A stretch of 64,000 nucleotides of DNA from Synechococcus sp. WH 5701 (GCF_000153045.1 NZ_CH724159.1:1475513-1539512); one strand, 5' to 3'; positions 46,494 through 55,616 are shown, counted from the stretch's first letter. Notes: generated by a model from the sequence alone, not told the origin. Numbers and translations: made by a program.

Positions 46494-47126
46494 TCAGGCG
46501 AAGAGAGAGAGCTGCTCCCTGGACCGCTGCGGCGGCAGCGCCTCCCAACCGCTGGGATCCCAGCCTGTGAGCAGGGGCTCGAGCGCCCGCAGGCCGGCCC
46601 CATCGGCCGGAGCGAGCCAGGCCTGCTCGAGACCGTCGGGGAGAAGCACCGGCATGCGCTGGTGGAGGGGTTTCACCAGGGCGTTGGGGCTGGTGGTGAG
46701 CACACAGCAGCTCTCCAGTTCGCTGCCGTCGGGACCGATCCAGCGGTCCCAGATGCCCGCCAGCCAGAAGGGTTGCCGGTCGAGCCGGCGAATCAGCCAG
46801 CCCTTTTCCAGGAAGCCATCGGCAGGCAGCAGACAGCGGCGGTGGCGCCAGGCACCGCGGAAGGAGGCCTTCTCAGCCACAGTTTCGCTACGGGCATTGA
46901 AGGGCCTCGGCGCATTGAGAGGATCCTTGGCCCACTCCGGCAGCAGGCCCCAGAGCATCAAGGCACTGGCGATCAGCCCGTGCTCCTGGCACAGAGCCAG
47001 CACTGGCTGGCCGGACTGGATCAGGGGACGAGGCGCGTAGTGGCGCTCCAGCTCCGCCGGCAGGCGCCCCCCCAGTCTCGGCAGGAGCTGATCCAGGTCG
47101 GTGGTGAGGCAGAACCGACCACACAT
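46494..47126 (-). CDS. SOS response-associated peptidase (SRAP/HMCES-type)
   Basis: The 210-residue protein has the catalytic Cys2 right after the start in MCGRFCLTTD, the NAR motif in RPFNARSETVAEKASF, CLLPADGFLEK and HQRMPVLLPDGLEQAWL. SRAP proteins crosslink through Cys2 to abasic sites in single-stranded DNA and shield them during replication. ATG 47126 is required because Cys must follow Met directly. The gene is divergent from ftsH, and lexA lies nearby. Confidence 0.93.
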   Translation of the reverse strand: MCGRFCLTTDLDQLLPRLGGRLPAELERHYAPRPLIQSGQPVLALCQEHGLIASALMLWGLLPEWAKDPLNAPRPFNARSETVAEKASFRGAWRHRRCLLPADGFLEKGWLIRRLDRQPFWLAGIWDRWIGPDGSELESCCVLTTSPNALVKPLHQRMPVLLPDGLEQAWLAPADGAGLRALEPLLTGWDPSGWEALPPQRSREQLSLFA

Positions 47127-47249
47127 GGCGACCAGGAGTGGGGTGGAGCGCAGGCTAGGGCTGAGGTGACGTTCGGTTCTCACCCCCGCGGCGCGGGTCA
47201 CCGCCAGATGCGCTCCGCCTAGTTTGGCGTCATTGCCGCGCCCGCCACC

Positions 47250-49130
47250 ATGGCTCTACGCCAGGACGACAACCGCCCGAACAGGCGCTTCGGAATCATC
47301 AACCTGGTGCTGATCGGCTTTGGGGTCCTGCTGCTTCTGAGCAACTTCCTTCCGAACACGGGAGCCCAGGTGCCCCGGGTGCCCTATTCCCTGTTCATCG
47401 ATCAGGTGAACGACGGCCATGTCAAACGGGCCTACATCACCCAGGACCAGATCCGCTACGAGATCACCGACGCTGAGGAGGGTGCCCCCTCGGTGCTCGC
47501 CACCACGCCGATCTTCGACATGGAGCTGCCCCAGCGCCTGGAGCAGAAGGGGGTGGAATTCGCCGCCGCACCGCCGAAGCGTCCCAACTTCTTCACCACC
47601 TTGCTGAGCTGGGTGGTGCCGCCCCTGATCTTCATCCTGGTGCTGCAGTTCTTCGCCCGCCGTCAGATGGGCGGCGGCGCCCAGGGGGCCCTGAGCTTCA
47701 CCAAATCCAAGGCCAAGGTCTACGTGCCGGATGAGGAATCGCGCGTCACCTTCGCCGATGTGGCCGGTGTGGATGAGGCGAAAACCGAGCTCAACGAGAT
47801 CGTTGACTTCCTCAAGAACCCCGAGCGTTACGCCGCCATCGGCGCCCGCATCCCCAAGGGCGTGCTGCTGGTGGGCCCTCCCGGCACCGGCAAGACCCTG
47901 CTCTCCAAGGCGGTGGCTGGAGAGGCCGGTGTGCCCTTCTTCATCATTTCCGGCTCCGAGTTCGTGGAGCTGTTCGTGGGCGCTGGCGCAGCCCGGGTTC
48001 GCGACCTGTTCGAGGAGGCCAAGAAGAAGGCACCCTGCATCATCTTCATCGACGAACTCGACGCCATCGGCAAGAGCCGTTCCGGGTCGATGGGCGTGGT
48101 GGGCGGCAACGATGAACGGGAGCAGACCCTCAACCAGCTGCTCACCGAGATGGATGGCTTCACCGGCCAGGACAAGCCGGTGATCGTGCTGGCGGCCACC
48201 AACCAGCCCGAAACCCTCGATGCGGCCCTGCTGCGCCCGGGCCGTTTCGATCGCCAGGTGCTGGTGGATCGTCCCGACCTCTCCGGCCGCAAGAAGATCC
48301 TCGACATCTACGCCAACAAAGTGAAGCTGGCCGAGGGCGTCGACCTCGACAAGATCGCCCAGGCCACCAGCGGGTTCGCCGGCGCTGACCTGGCCAACCT
48401 GGTGAATGAGGCCGCCCTGCTGGCCGCCCGCGCCTACCGCACCACGGTGGAGCAGAAGGATCTCAACGAAGCGATCGAGCGGGTGGTGGCGGGCCTCGAG
48501 AAGAAGAGCCGGGTGCTCCAGCCCGATGAAAAGAAAGTGGTGGCTTACCACGAGGTTGGGCACGCCATCGTGGGGCACCTGATGCCCGGCGGCAGCAAGG
48601 TGGCCAAGATCTCGATCGTTCCCCGCGGCATGGCCGCCCTCGGCTACACCCTTCAGCTGCCCACCGAGGAGCGCTTCTTGAATTCCAAGGAAGACCTCGA
48701 AGGCCAGATCGCCACTCTGCTGGGGGGCCGCTCCGCCGAGGAGATCGTCTTCGGTGAAGTCACCACCGGTGCCGCCAACGACCTGCAGCGCGCCACCGAC
48801 ATCGCCGAGCAGATGATCGGCACCTACGGCATGAGCGACACGCTCGGCCCCCTGGCCTACGACAAGCAGGGCGGCAGCCGCTTCCTCGGCGCCGGCTCCA
48901 ACCCCCGCCGCTCGGTCAGCGATGCCACCGCCCAGGCCATCGACAAGGAGGTGCGGGCCCTGGTGGACCGAGCACACGACCGGGCCCTGGCGATCCTGCA
49001 CGGCAACCGCGGTCTGCTCGAGGACATCGCCGGCAAGATCCTCGACAAGGAGGTGATCGAGGGAGATGAGCTCAAGGATCTGTTGGCCTCCAGCACCCTT
49101 CCCAGCGAAGCCGAGCTGGCTCCTGTCTGA
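47250..49130 (+). CDS. ftsH: ATP-dependent zinc metalloprotease FtsH
   Basis: The 626-residue protein has an N-terminal membrane helix ([20 protein letters not shown]), a second near residue 120, the AAA domain ([52 protein letters not shown]) and the zinc site HEVGH at 434-438 with a downstream Asp region. In cyanobacteria FtsH complexes degrade damaged D1 during photosystem II repair and other membrane proteins. Which of the four cyanobacterial FtsH types this is cannot be read here. It is followed by argF 57 bases later. Confidence 0.97.
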   Translation: MALRQDDNRPNRRFGIINLVLIGFGVLLLLSNFLPNTGAQVPRVPYSLFIDQVNDGHVKRAYITQDQIRYEITDAEEGAPSVLATTPIFDMELPQRLEQKGVEFAAAPPKRPNFFTTLLSWVVPPLIFILVLQFFARRQMGGGAQGALSFTKSKAKVYVPDEESRVTFADVAGVDEAKTELNEIVDFLKNPERYAAIGARIPKGVLLVGPPGTGKTLLSKAVAGEAGVPFFIISGSEFVELFVGAGAARVRDLFEEAKKKAPCIIFIDELDAIGKSRSGSMGVVGGNDEREQTLNQLLTEMDGFTGQDKPVIVLAATNQPETLDAALLRPGRFDRQVLVDRPDLSGRKKILDIYANKVKLAEGVDLDKIAQATSGFAGADLANLVNEAALLAARAYRTTVEQKDLNEAIERVVAGLEKKSRVLQPDEKKVVAYHEVGHAIVGHLMPGGSKVAKISIVPRGMAALGYTLQLPTEERFLNSKEDLEGQIATLLGGRSAEEIVFGEVTTGAANDLQRATDIAEQMIGTYGMSDTLGPLAYDKQGGSRFLGAGSNPRRSVSDATAQAIDKEVRALVDRAHDRALAILHGNRGLLEDIAGKILDKEVIEGDELKDLLASSTLPSEAELAPV

Positions 49131-49187
49131 TCCACCCCTTGACGCGGGGGCACGTTGTCCCCGATAAGGGATCTTTGAAATGGGGTC

Positions 49188-50159
49188 ATGGGACCGCACT
49201 TCACTCAGAGCTATCCCGGTCTCGCTGGTCTGCGCGGCCGGGATCTGCTGTCTTCAGCGGATCTGGATGCTGAGCAGACCCTGGCGCTGCTGAAATTGGC
49301 GGCAGATTTCAAAAGTGGCTCCCTGCGCCTCGACCTGAGCGGCAAGTCCCTCGGCCTGATCTTCACCAAGGCCTCCACCCGCACCCGCGTCAGCTTTTCC
49401 GTGGCGATGGGCCGCCTGGGGGGCCAGGTCCTCGACCTCAACCCCTCCGTGACCCAGGTGGGCCGCGGCGAACCGGTGGCCGACACCGCCCGGGTGCTGA
49501 GCCGTTACGTGAATGCCCTGGCGATCCGCACCTTCGAGCAGCAGGAGCTGGCCGAGTACGCCCACTGGGCCTCGATTCCGGTGATCAATGCCCTCACCGA
49601 TCTGGAGCACCCCTGTCAGGCCCTGGCTGATGTGCTCACCATCCGCGAAAGCTTCGGCTCCCTCAAAGGCCTCACCATGGCCTACGTGGGTGATGGCAAC
49701 AACATGGCCCACTCGCTGATGCTCTGCGGCGCCCTGCTCGGAATCAACGTGCGCGTGGCCTGCCCGGAAGGCTTTGCACCCGATCCCGCCGTGCTGGCCC
49801 AGGCCCAGGCGCTGGCGGGCCGCGCCGCCACGGTCTCGGTGCTGCATGAGCCAGTGCCGGCGGTGCGGGGAGCCGAAGTGCTCTACACCGATGTGTGGGC
49901 CTCAATGGGCCAGGAGCAGGAGCAGCAGCAGCGGCTGCAGGCCTTCGCGGGCTTCTGCGTGGATGAGGCGCTGCTGGCGGAAGCCGACCCCCGCGCCATC
50001 GTGCTGCATTGCCTGCCGGCCCACCGCGGCGAGGAGATCAGTGCCGGCGTGATCGAAGGCAGCGCCAGCCGGGTGTTCGATCAGGCGGAGAACCGTCTGC
50101 ATGTGCAGCAGGCCCTGCTGGCTGCCCTGCTGGCTGATCCGGAAACGCCCTGCCTCTGA
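49188..50159 (+). CDS. argF: Ornithine carbamoyltransferase
   Basis: The 323-residue enzyme joins carbamoyl phosphate to ornithine to make citrulline. Motifs are KASTRTRVSFSVAMGRLGG (carbamoyl phosphate site), HPCQALADVLTIRESFG, YVGDGNNMAHSLML, DVWASMGQE, and HCLPAHRGEEIS. ATG 49188 is used; an in-frame alternative is absent nearby. It is followed by lexA on the same strand but across 80 bases, so they may be separately transcribed. Confidence 0.97.
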   Translation: MGPHFTQSYPGLAGLRGRDLLSSADLDAEQTLALLKLAADFKSGSLRLDLSGKSLGLIFTKASTRTRVSFSVAMGRLGGQVLDLNPSVTQVGRGEPVADTARVLSRYVNALAIRTFEQQELAEYAHWASIPVINALTDLEHPCQALADVLTIRESFGSLKGLTMAYVGDGNNMAHSLMLCGALLGINVRVACPEGFAPDPAVLAQAQALAGRAATVSVLHEPVPAVRGAEVLYTDVWASMGQEQEQQQRLQAFAGFCVDEALLAEADPRAIVLHCLPAHRGEEISAGVIEGSASRVFDQAENRLHVQQALLAALLADPETPCL

Positions 50160-50239
50160 GGCGACAACCGATGCTCTGGGGGGGTAGACAACCGGCGCCC
50201 CCGGGGGAACACTGGGGTCATGGTTCATGCGTACTGCCG

Positions 50240-50878
50240 GTGATCGTCTCCTCCAGACCAACCGCCCCCAGCGGCCAGGACCTCACCAGTGCCCAGCAGC
50301 AGCTCTACGACTGGCTGGTGCAGTACATCCAGCAGCATCGCCACAGCCCCTCGATCCGCCAGATGATGGAGGCAATGGGGCTGCGCTCCCCGGCGCCGAT
50401 CCAGAGCCGGCTGCGGCACCTGCAGCAGAAGGGCTGGATCACCTGGCAGGAAGGCCAGGCCCGCACCCTCCAGCTGCTGGGTCCCTCCGGCACCGGGGGG
50501 ATTCCCGTGCTGGGCTCGGTGGCCGCCGGCGGCCTGATCGAATCCTTCGACGACGTGCGCGAGCGCCTCGATCTCGCGCCGCTGCTGGACACCCGCGGCC
50601 TGTTCGCCCTCACCGTGAACGGCGACAGCATGGTGGACGCCCACATCGACGACGGGGACATCGTGCTGATGGAGCCCGTGATCGATCCGGCCCGGCTCAG
50701 GCCCGGCACGATCGTGGCGGCCCACGTGGCCGGCAGCGGCACCACCTTGAAGCACTTCAGCTGCAAGGGAGGCAAAGTGCGCTTAGAAGCCGCCAACCCC
50801 GCCTACGCGCCGATCGAGCTGGAGGCCGAGCAGGTCACCGTCCAGGGCCGCATGGTGGCGGTCTGGCGCCAGGTGTGA
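50240..50878 (+). CDS. lexA: LexA-family repressor
   Basis: The 212-residue protein has an N-terminal winged helix (LTSAQQQLYDWLVQYIQQHR, SIRQMMEAMGLRS) and a C-terminal self-cleavage domain with the Ala96-Gly97 cut site (GSVAAGGLI), Ser130 in NGDSMVDAHI and Lys171 in TTLKHF. All three catalytic features needed for RecA-stimulated autocleavage are present, in contrast to some cyanobacterial LexA proteins that lost them. GTG 50240 fits the family N terminus. I found no clear LexA box upstream. Confidence 0.92.
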   Translation: MIVSSRPTAPSGQDLTSAQQQLYDWLVQYIQQHRHSPSIRQMMEAMGLRSPAPIQSRLRHLQQKGWITWQEGQARTLQLLGPSGTGGIPVLGSVAAGGLIESFDDVRERLDLAPLLDTRGLFALTVNGDSMVDAHIDDGDIVLMEPVIDPARLRPGTIVAAHVAGSGTTLKHFSCKGGKVRLEAANPAYAPIELEAEQVTVQGRMVAVWRQV

Positions 50879-50974
50879 GCAGCTGACCGCTGGGTTGTAA
50901 GCTCTTCAAGCGCCAAAGCGAGGGCCCAAAGGCCCAGCCGATCGTCCAGCGTTCGGTTCGCCAGGCCAACACAT

Positions 50975-51047
50975 GGGGCCATAGCTCAGCTGGTAGAGCA
51001 CCTGCATGGCATGCAGGGGGTCAGCGGTTCGAGTCCGCTTGGCTCCA
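50975..51047 (+). tRNA. tRNA-Ala (anticodon GGC)
   Basis: A complete 73-base cloverleaf. The acceptor arm GGGGCCA pairs with TGGCTCC, with A as discriminator; the D arm contains AGCTCAGCTGGTAGAGC; the anticodon stem CCTGC/GCAGG encloses ATGGCAT, giving anticodon GGC; the T arm is GCGG-TTCGAGT-CCGC. The CCA end is not encoded. It reads Ala codons GCC and, by wobble, GCT. The accessory-looking region that follows makes it a candidate integration point, although no repeat of its 3' end was found nearby. Confidence 0.97.
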
Positions 51048-51133
51048 TTGATTTCTCAGTCCTTCCGCCCAAGACCGGCCGTACAACAGACAAACTTTCC
51101 CAAATAATTCCTGCCAACTCCACACAGTTTTGT

Positions 51134-51150
51134 CAGAGGATTTTCCTCTG
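51134..51150. repeat. 17-base hairpin downstream of tRNA-Ala
   Basis: CAGAGGA and TCCTCTG are exact inverted copies separated by TTT. It lies about 90 bases after the tRNA. It could end the tRNA transcript, but the sequence after it (ATTCCTTAGG) lacks a firm T run, so a terminator call is uncertain. The rest of 51048-51297 shows no gene that I can support. Confidence 0.4.
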
Positions 51151-51297
51151 ATTCCTTAGGCCGTGGGGCGTGATTTCCGCAGTCAGAATTGGCCGAGCTC
51201 CGAGCTTCAGGACATGTTCCAGTGCACGACGAGATCGGCTGTCATTGCAGGTTGAGGCGCAACCCACAAGGTTCATCGTCACCTCCCACGCACCTGA

Positions 51298-51591
51298 TCA
51301 GGAATCGGAGTCCTGCATCACCCAACGCCCACCGCGCTGCACGGCATCAGGCTCGCCATCGCCGTCGAAATCGATGACATCGCCCTCGGCAGGACGTGCC
51401 CCGTCGCTCTCCAGCCTGGTGAGCACAGCAGGAGAGGCGATCAGATCGGCGTCGCGTAAAAGGAAGCCGGCCGCACGGGCAACCCTCACGGCAGCCTCCA
51501 TGACCTCAGGACGGTTCAGTCCCTCCTGCAGGTCGGCGTCCGCATGGACAGAAGTCAGAAATTTCTGCAGTGATTCGGATGGCGATATCAT
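51298..51591 (-). CDS. Nif11-like protein with Asp-rich, Gly-Gly-containing C terminus
   Basis: The 97-residue protein has the Nif11 leader pattern (SPSESLQKFLTSVHADADLQ, EGLNRPEVMEAAVRVARAAG). Its C-terminal part has a calcium-loop-like DFDGDGEPDAV and then QRGG followed by nine residues, RWVMQDSDS. A Gly-Gly followed by a short tail is where leader cleavage would be expected in Nif11-type precursors, but the tail has no Cys. ATG 51591 is used; a GTG at 51609 is possible. No modification enzyme or C39 transporter is adjacent. Confidence 0.68.
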   Translation of the reverse strand: MISPSESLQKFLTSVHADADLQEGLNRPEVMEAAVRVARAAGFLLRDADLIASPAVLTRLESDGARPAEGDVIDFDGDGEPDAVQRGGRWVMQDSDS

Positions 51592-51707
51592 CGCTTCTGA
51601 TCCGTTCACGTTCTCTCATCCTGCCACCAGCGCCAGAACGGGACGCTGCTGTTGGCATGGAGCTGGGTCCATGGCTAGCTTCCGGCTGTCACGGAGTGAC
51701 CAGATCG

Positions 51708-52157
51708 ATGAGTGACGCGTTTCCCCAAGGCATCACGCCCTACCTGTCCGGGGGGCTGCTGATTGGCCTGGGGCTGATGGTCATGTATCTCACCCTGGGG
51801 GTCAAAGCGGGAGCCAGTTCCTTTCTGAGCTCGACCCTCACCTATATCACGCCGCTCAAAGCAGAGCGAAGCTCCAGGCAGTGGCGGCTGCTGTTCGCGC
51901 TGGGCCTGGTGCTTGGAGCCTGGCTGTTCGCTTGGATCAACCAGGCGTTCTTCGTCACATCGGTGAGCTGGTGGCGTCTTGCGCTGGGTGGGTTGTTGGT
52001 GGGCTTCGGCACCCGGCTCTCTTCAGGCTGTACCTCCGGACATGGCATCTGCGGGTTGGCCTCGTTCTCCAGGGCCTCGCTGCTGGCCGTCGCCGTGTTC
52101 ATGGGTGTGGCCATCGTCACGGCCCAGATCGTGCGCCTGCTGGGGGTGACCCCATGA
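51708..52157 (+). CDS. YeeE/YedE-type sulfur-compound transporter half, first protein
   Basis: The 149-residue protein has four membrane helices and the family signature LSSGCTSGHGICGLASFSR near residue 105. It is about half the size of a full-length YeeE/YedE (TsuA-type thiosulfate) transporter and is followed by the complementary half. Transport of thiosulfate or related sulfur compounds is likely but not proven. ATG 51708 is used. Overlap of four bases with the second half implies a joint complex. Confidence 0.82.
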   Translation: MSDAFPQGITPYLSGGLLIGLGLMVMYLTLGVKAGASSFLSSTLTYITPLKAERSSRQWRLLFALGLVLGAWLFAWINQAFFVTSVSWWRLALGGLLVGFGTRLSSGCTSGHGICGLASFSRASLLAVAVFMGVAIVTAQIVRLLGVTP

Positions 52158-52597
52158 AGCGCCTGATCGCGATCCTGCTTGGTGGAGGCCTGTTCGGCTA
52201 CGGACTGGCCTTGGGCGGCATGACCCGTCCCGAGGTGGTGCTGAGCTTCCTGCAGCTGCGCGACTTTGGCCTGCTGCTACTGATGGCCTCAGCCCTGGCT
52301 GTCACCACCATCGGCTACCACCTGGCCCCGAGGCTGCGATCCACGACCCTGCTGGGCTTGCCCTTCTCCCACCAGGTGAAGCGCATGCTGCCCGGCACTG
52401 TGCCAGGTGCGGTGATCTTCGGTGTGGGCTGGGGCCTGTCTGGCCTTTGTCCCGGAGCGGCGGTAGCCAGCCTGGGCATCGGCAACGGGCCTGTGTTGAT
52501 CGGACTGGCCGGCATGTTTCTGGGAGCTTATCTCCAGGGCCTGCTGTCCGAAAGCCTGGCCAGGCAAGCGGCCAGACCGCAGAACGACATGGTCTAG
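52154..52597 (+). CDS. YeeE/YedE-type sulfur-compound transporter half, second protein
   Basis: The 147-residue protein has four hydrophobic helices, starting AILLGGGLFGYGLALGGMTR and containing the second family signature GWGLSGLCPGAAVASLGIG near residue 98. The paired Cys motifs of the two halves (GCTSGHG and GLCPGAA) would line one substrate path. Separate half-genes are a known arrangement for this family. It begins inside the stop of the first half (ATGA). Confidence 0.82.
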   Translation: MKRLIAILLGGGLFGYGLALGGMTRPEVVLSFLQLRDFGLLLLMASALAVTTIGYHLAPRLRSTTLLGLPFSHQVKRMLPGTVPGAVIFGVGWGLSGLCPGAAVASLGIGNGPVLIGLAGMFLGAYLQGLLSESLARQAARPQNDMV

Positions 52598-52685
52598 GCG
52601 CTTGACTGACCTGCTCGGCCCTTGATGATTGATTGTGCAGGATTACACCATCTAGAGGCGAGGTCGAAGGGAAGACGCACTTAGA

Positions 52686-53477
52686 ATGCAATACTCAGCA
52701 CCCGCATACCCATTAATGACGAGCCAGAGATGCTCAGAGATCATTCTCAGTTTAGGCGAGACAGCCCCTTCTAGCTACACAGACTTGAAGGTTTTGATTC
52801 TTAATTGCACACTGAATCGCACGCCATTACTATCCCATACTGAAGGCGTGATCAGCATCGCCCGTGACGTCTTTGCATCAGTAGGCGCAGCGTGTGAGAT
52901 CCTCCGACCTGTGGACTATGACATCGCGGCAGGGCTTGGATTGGACATGAGTCAGACTGCGGAGTGGACAAATGACGACTGGCCAGAGATTCAGGAAAAG
53001 ATCGATCAATGTGACATTCTCTTACTTTGCACCTCGGTGTGGCTTGGAGAAAAGAGCTCTGTCTGCAACCGCGTACTGGAGCGAATGTACGGCTACACCC
53101 ACAAGGTCAACGCCAGAGGCCAATACCACGACTACGGGAAAGTAGGCGCTACCGTGATCAGCGGTAACGAGGATGGAATCAAACACTGCGCCATGAATAT
53201 TCTTTTTTCTCTTTCACACATTGGCTACACCATCCCGCCCCAAGCCGATGCGGGATGGGTGGGAGAAGCAGGGCCTGGACCGTCCTACCTGGATCCGGGG
53301 TCGGGCGGACCGGAGAATGAATTCACGAATCGGAACACCACCTTCCTGGCCTGGAATTGCCTTCACCTGGCACGAATGCTCAAGGACACTGGCGGCTATC
53401 CGGCCCATGGGAATGTGCCAAGCCGCTGGGATGCAGGCTGCCATCAGGATCTTCTGAATCCCGAGCACCGAGCGTGA
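52686..53477 (+). CDS. Flavodoxin-family NAD(P)H-dependent oxidoreductase
   Basis: The 263-residue protein has a flavodoxin-like fold: DLKVLILNCTLNRTPLLSHT (phosphate loop region), CDILLLCTSVWLGEKSSV, TVISGNEDGIKHCAMNIL and QADAGWVGEAGPGPSYLDPG, features of a widespread FMN-reductase-like family. The exact substrate is unknown. Base composition is visibly lower in GC than the window average (the 60 bases at 52801-52860 contain 28 G or C), which suggests recent transfer. ATG 52686 is used; Met at 52716 is the alternative. Confidence 0.82.
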   Translation: MQYSAPAYPLMTSQRCSEIILSLGETAPSSYTDLKVLILNCTLNRTPLLSHTEGVISIARDVFASVGAACEILRPVDYDIAAGLGLDMSQTAEWTNDDWPEIQEKIDQCDILLLCTSVWLGEKSSVCNRVLERMYGYTHKVNARGQYHDYGKVGATVISGNEDGIKHCAMNILFSLSHIGYTIPPQADAGWVGEAGPGPSYLDPGSGGPENEFTNRNTTFLAWNCLHLARMLKDTGGYPAHGNVPSRWDAGCHQDLLNPEHRA

Positions 53478-53578
53478 GTCAGACAACGCTGACCGCGTTC
53501 GACTCTCCTTGATGGCGAACATTCCAACGGATGGCGGTAGATTGAGAAGCCAAGTTCCATGAGCAGAGGTTGATCCCC

Positions 53579-54088
53579 ATGGAGGGACTCCCAAACGTGC
53601 AGAAGATTTCCCTGTTCGGAATTTACCCAAGCACCACAGTGATCTGGTCCTGGCAGTACCGAGGCCTCGATGCGGAGGTGGATCCTGTCACAGCCGGCGG
53701 GCTGCTCCTGACAGACCCTGATCGAGATGGCGATGGATCGTACGGAATTGATGCCATCATCGGTCGCCGCAACGGAGTGCGGATCACGGGACTGTTTCCT
53801 GCCGGCGAAGGCATTCCAGGAAATGTGAATCCCGACACCGGTGTCCCCTACACCGGAGACAATCAGGTTCGGCGACAGGGAGTGGCTGACGGCCCGCAGC
53901 TCAGCACCAGTGGGCTGCAGTTCGCCTTGGCGGATGGCAGCTATTCGAATGTGTTCCATGCCTCCTTCCTCTCACCGCCCATTGATCTTGATTTCCATTC
54001 AGTATCTCCATTTCCGGAAGGACCAATCCCTCCTAACAGCGAGCCCGCGGTGACTTTCGCGGCCCAGATCATCGCGCTAGTGGCGTAG
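53579..54088 (+). CDS. PEP-CTERM-like exported-domain protein lacking signal and sorting motifs
   Basis: The 169-residue protein matches the repeated pattern of cyanobacterial exported proteins: WSWQYRGLDAEV, DGDGSYGIDAIIGRRNGVRI, TGLFPAGEGIPGN, GLQFALADGSYSNVFHASF, PAVTFAAQIIAL. Usual members have a signal peptide and end in a PEP-CTERM anchor; here neither is visible, so the gene may be truncated at both ends or its start misplaced. ATG 53579 has AGAGG upstream. Function is unknown. It lies in an AT-richer block and its stop overlaps the convergent amylase gene. Confidence 0.55.
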   Translation: MEGLPNVQKISLFGIYPSTTVIWSWQYRGLDAEVDPVTAGGLLLTDPDRDGDGSYGIDAIIGRRNGVRITGLFPAGEGIPGNVNPDTGVPYTGDNQVRRQGVADGPQLSTSGLQFALADGSYSNVFHASFLSPPIDLDFHSVSPFPEGPIPPNSEPAVTFAAQIIALVA

Positions 54089-55612
54089 GACTACGCTGGA
54101 GCCAAACGCAACCCACATCCTGGCGCTACGGGCCGGGATGTGAAACGTGTACCTGGTTCCCTTGATTTCAGGAAGCACAGCATCCGTGAGCATGTCGCGG
54201 TAGGGGTGATTCCACCTGAACTTGAAACGGGTGTCCACTGTGATCGATCGCTGCTGACCACATTTATTAATGGCCACGATCCCGTCCTCCTGCCGGCGCC
54301 AGAGCAGGGTGCAGGCGTCAGCGGCCATCACCTCCATCGACTTGCCCTGCATGAGGTTGTGGAAGGCAATCATGCGCCGCATTCGATCACTGTTCCACAC
54401 ATCGCGCCAGCGGCCGTTGTTGGAGCGGCCATCCGACTGATCGTCAAACACCAGGGGGGTCCCACCATCTCGACCCATGATGTACACATAGGCTAAATGT
54501 TCATCAACAGAAGCCTCAGCATTCTGATCAAAGATCAGTGGCCTGAATACTTCATTGTAGGGAATATCGTGGGTGACCACCACGGTGACGGCACGGTTGC
54601 TGGCCAGGGCATCGCCACTAGGAAAGGGAAAAGCGACATCCGAGAGAGGGCGTCCAAACGAGAAGGCCTGCTTGAGCGCATTGAACAGAGGGAAATCATA
54701 GGCACCAAACTCCGCTGGAAGTTCCCGGAGGTAGGGTTCCAGATACTGCTGATAATCACTCGAGGTGGCTCCACCAGATGTGATGATCTCCGCGAAAACA
54801 TGGGAATTTCTGGCAACCTCCTCTGGCACAAAGGACTTGATGGCGCCATTCGGCATGTGCTTGGCGGCATCGATGCGGAAACCGCGGATGCCAAGGTCGT
54901 AGAGAGCCTGAACATATTGCTTGCGTTGGTCCTGCACCCAGGTCCTGGTGGGTTCGGTGTCCATCAGATCGGGCAGACCTGGATCAGGATCAGGACCGCA
55001 GATACGGTCGCGAATCACCGATGAACGGTTGTTGTAATCGCGAATACAGGCTCCAGAGTGAAAGTCCTGTGGCCCGAATAGCCCATCAGGAGTGCCGTCA
55101 TCTGGGATCACTCCGTTATCGAGAATTCCATCATGGCTACTGTCACCATAAAGAATCTGCCGGCTCCAGTACTGCTGCTGATCCTGATACTCCCGCAGAG
55201 TGACATCACCTGGAAACACAGTTGCGGCATTTCTCTCATTCGCCATGTGATTGACCACCACATCGGCGTAGGTCTTCACACCCCTGGCCTTGAGAGCCTG
55301 AATCGCCAGAACGAGGGACTCCTTGTTGCCATCACAATGGTCGATCACCCGAAAATCCTGAGGCTGATACCGCAGCCACCACTCGCAACGTTCTGATTTC
55401 GGGGATTTCAACGGAGGTGTCACCAGCACCGCCTTGTACCCGAGTGCCGCGATCGCCTCGGCCTGCTCGGCTATGTCTGCATACGACCAATCGAAGGCAT
55501 GCAGGATCACATCCGCCCTGACTTCAGCACTGAAGCCGAGGAGCCATCCCCCGAATCCGCCGATCGAGAGGATCAGGCCAGTGATCGAACCAGCCAGCGA
55601 GCGGAGCTTCAT
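54077..55612 (-). CDS. Secreted GH13 alpha-amylase family enzyme
   Basis: The 511-residue protein starts with a signal or anchor helix (ITGLILSIGGFGGWLLGF) and has the GH13 regions: I in KTYADVVVNHMAN, II in GIRGFRIDAAKHMPNG (nucleophile Asp), III in SHVFAEIITSGG (acid Glu), IV in VVTHDIPYNEVF. Domain order and the N-terminal VILHAFDWSYADI suit a maltodextrin- or starch-degrading amylase. It is AT-richer than its neighbours. ATG 55612 precedes the signal segment. It lies four bases downstream of the SDR gene. Confidence 0.9.
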   Translation of the reverse strand: MKLRSLAGSITGLILSIGGFGGWLLGFSAEVRADVILHAFDWSYADIAEQAEAIAALGYKAVLVTPPLKSPKSERCEWWLRYQPQDFRVIDHCDGNKESLVLAIQALKARGVKTYADVVVNHMANERNAATVFPGDVTLREYQDQQQYWSRQILYGDSSHDGILDNGVIPDDGTPDGLFGPQDFHSGACIRDYNNRSSVIRDRICGPDPDPGLPDLMDTEPTRTWVQDQRKQYVQALYDLGIRGFRIDAAKHMPNGAIKSFVPEEVARNSHVFAEIITSGGATSSDYQQYLEPYLRELPAEFGAYDFPLFNALKQAFSFGRPLSDVAFPFPSGDALASNRAVTVVVTHDIPYNEVFRPLIFDQNAEASVDEHLAYVYIMGRDGGTPLVFDDQSDGRSNNGRWRDVWNSDRMRRMIAFHNLMQGKSMEVMAADACTLLWRRQEDGIVAINKCGQQRSITVDTRFKFRWNHPYRDMLTDAVLPEIKGTRYTFHIPARSARMWVAFGSSVVLRH

Positions 55613-55616
55613 CGGA

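Noticed and set aside
49141..49170. GGGG...CCCC inverted repeat after ftsH as a terminator.
   Set aside because: Only four or five pairs and no following T run.
50171..50239. LexA operator upstream of lexA.
   Set aside because: No sequence fitting the cyanobacterial RGTAC...GTWC pattern was found in the leader.
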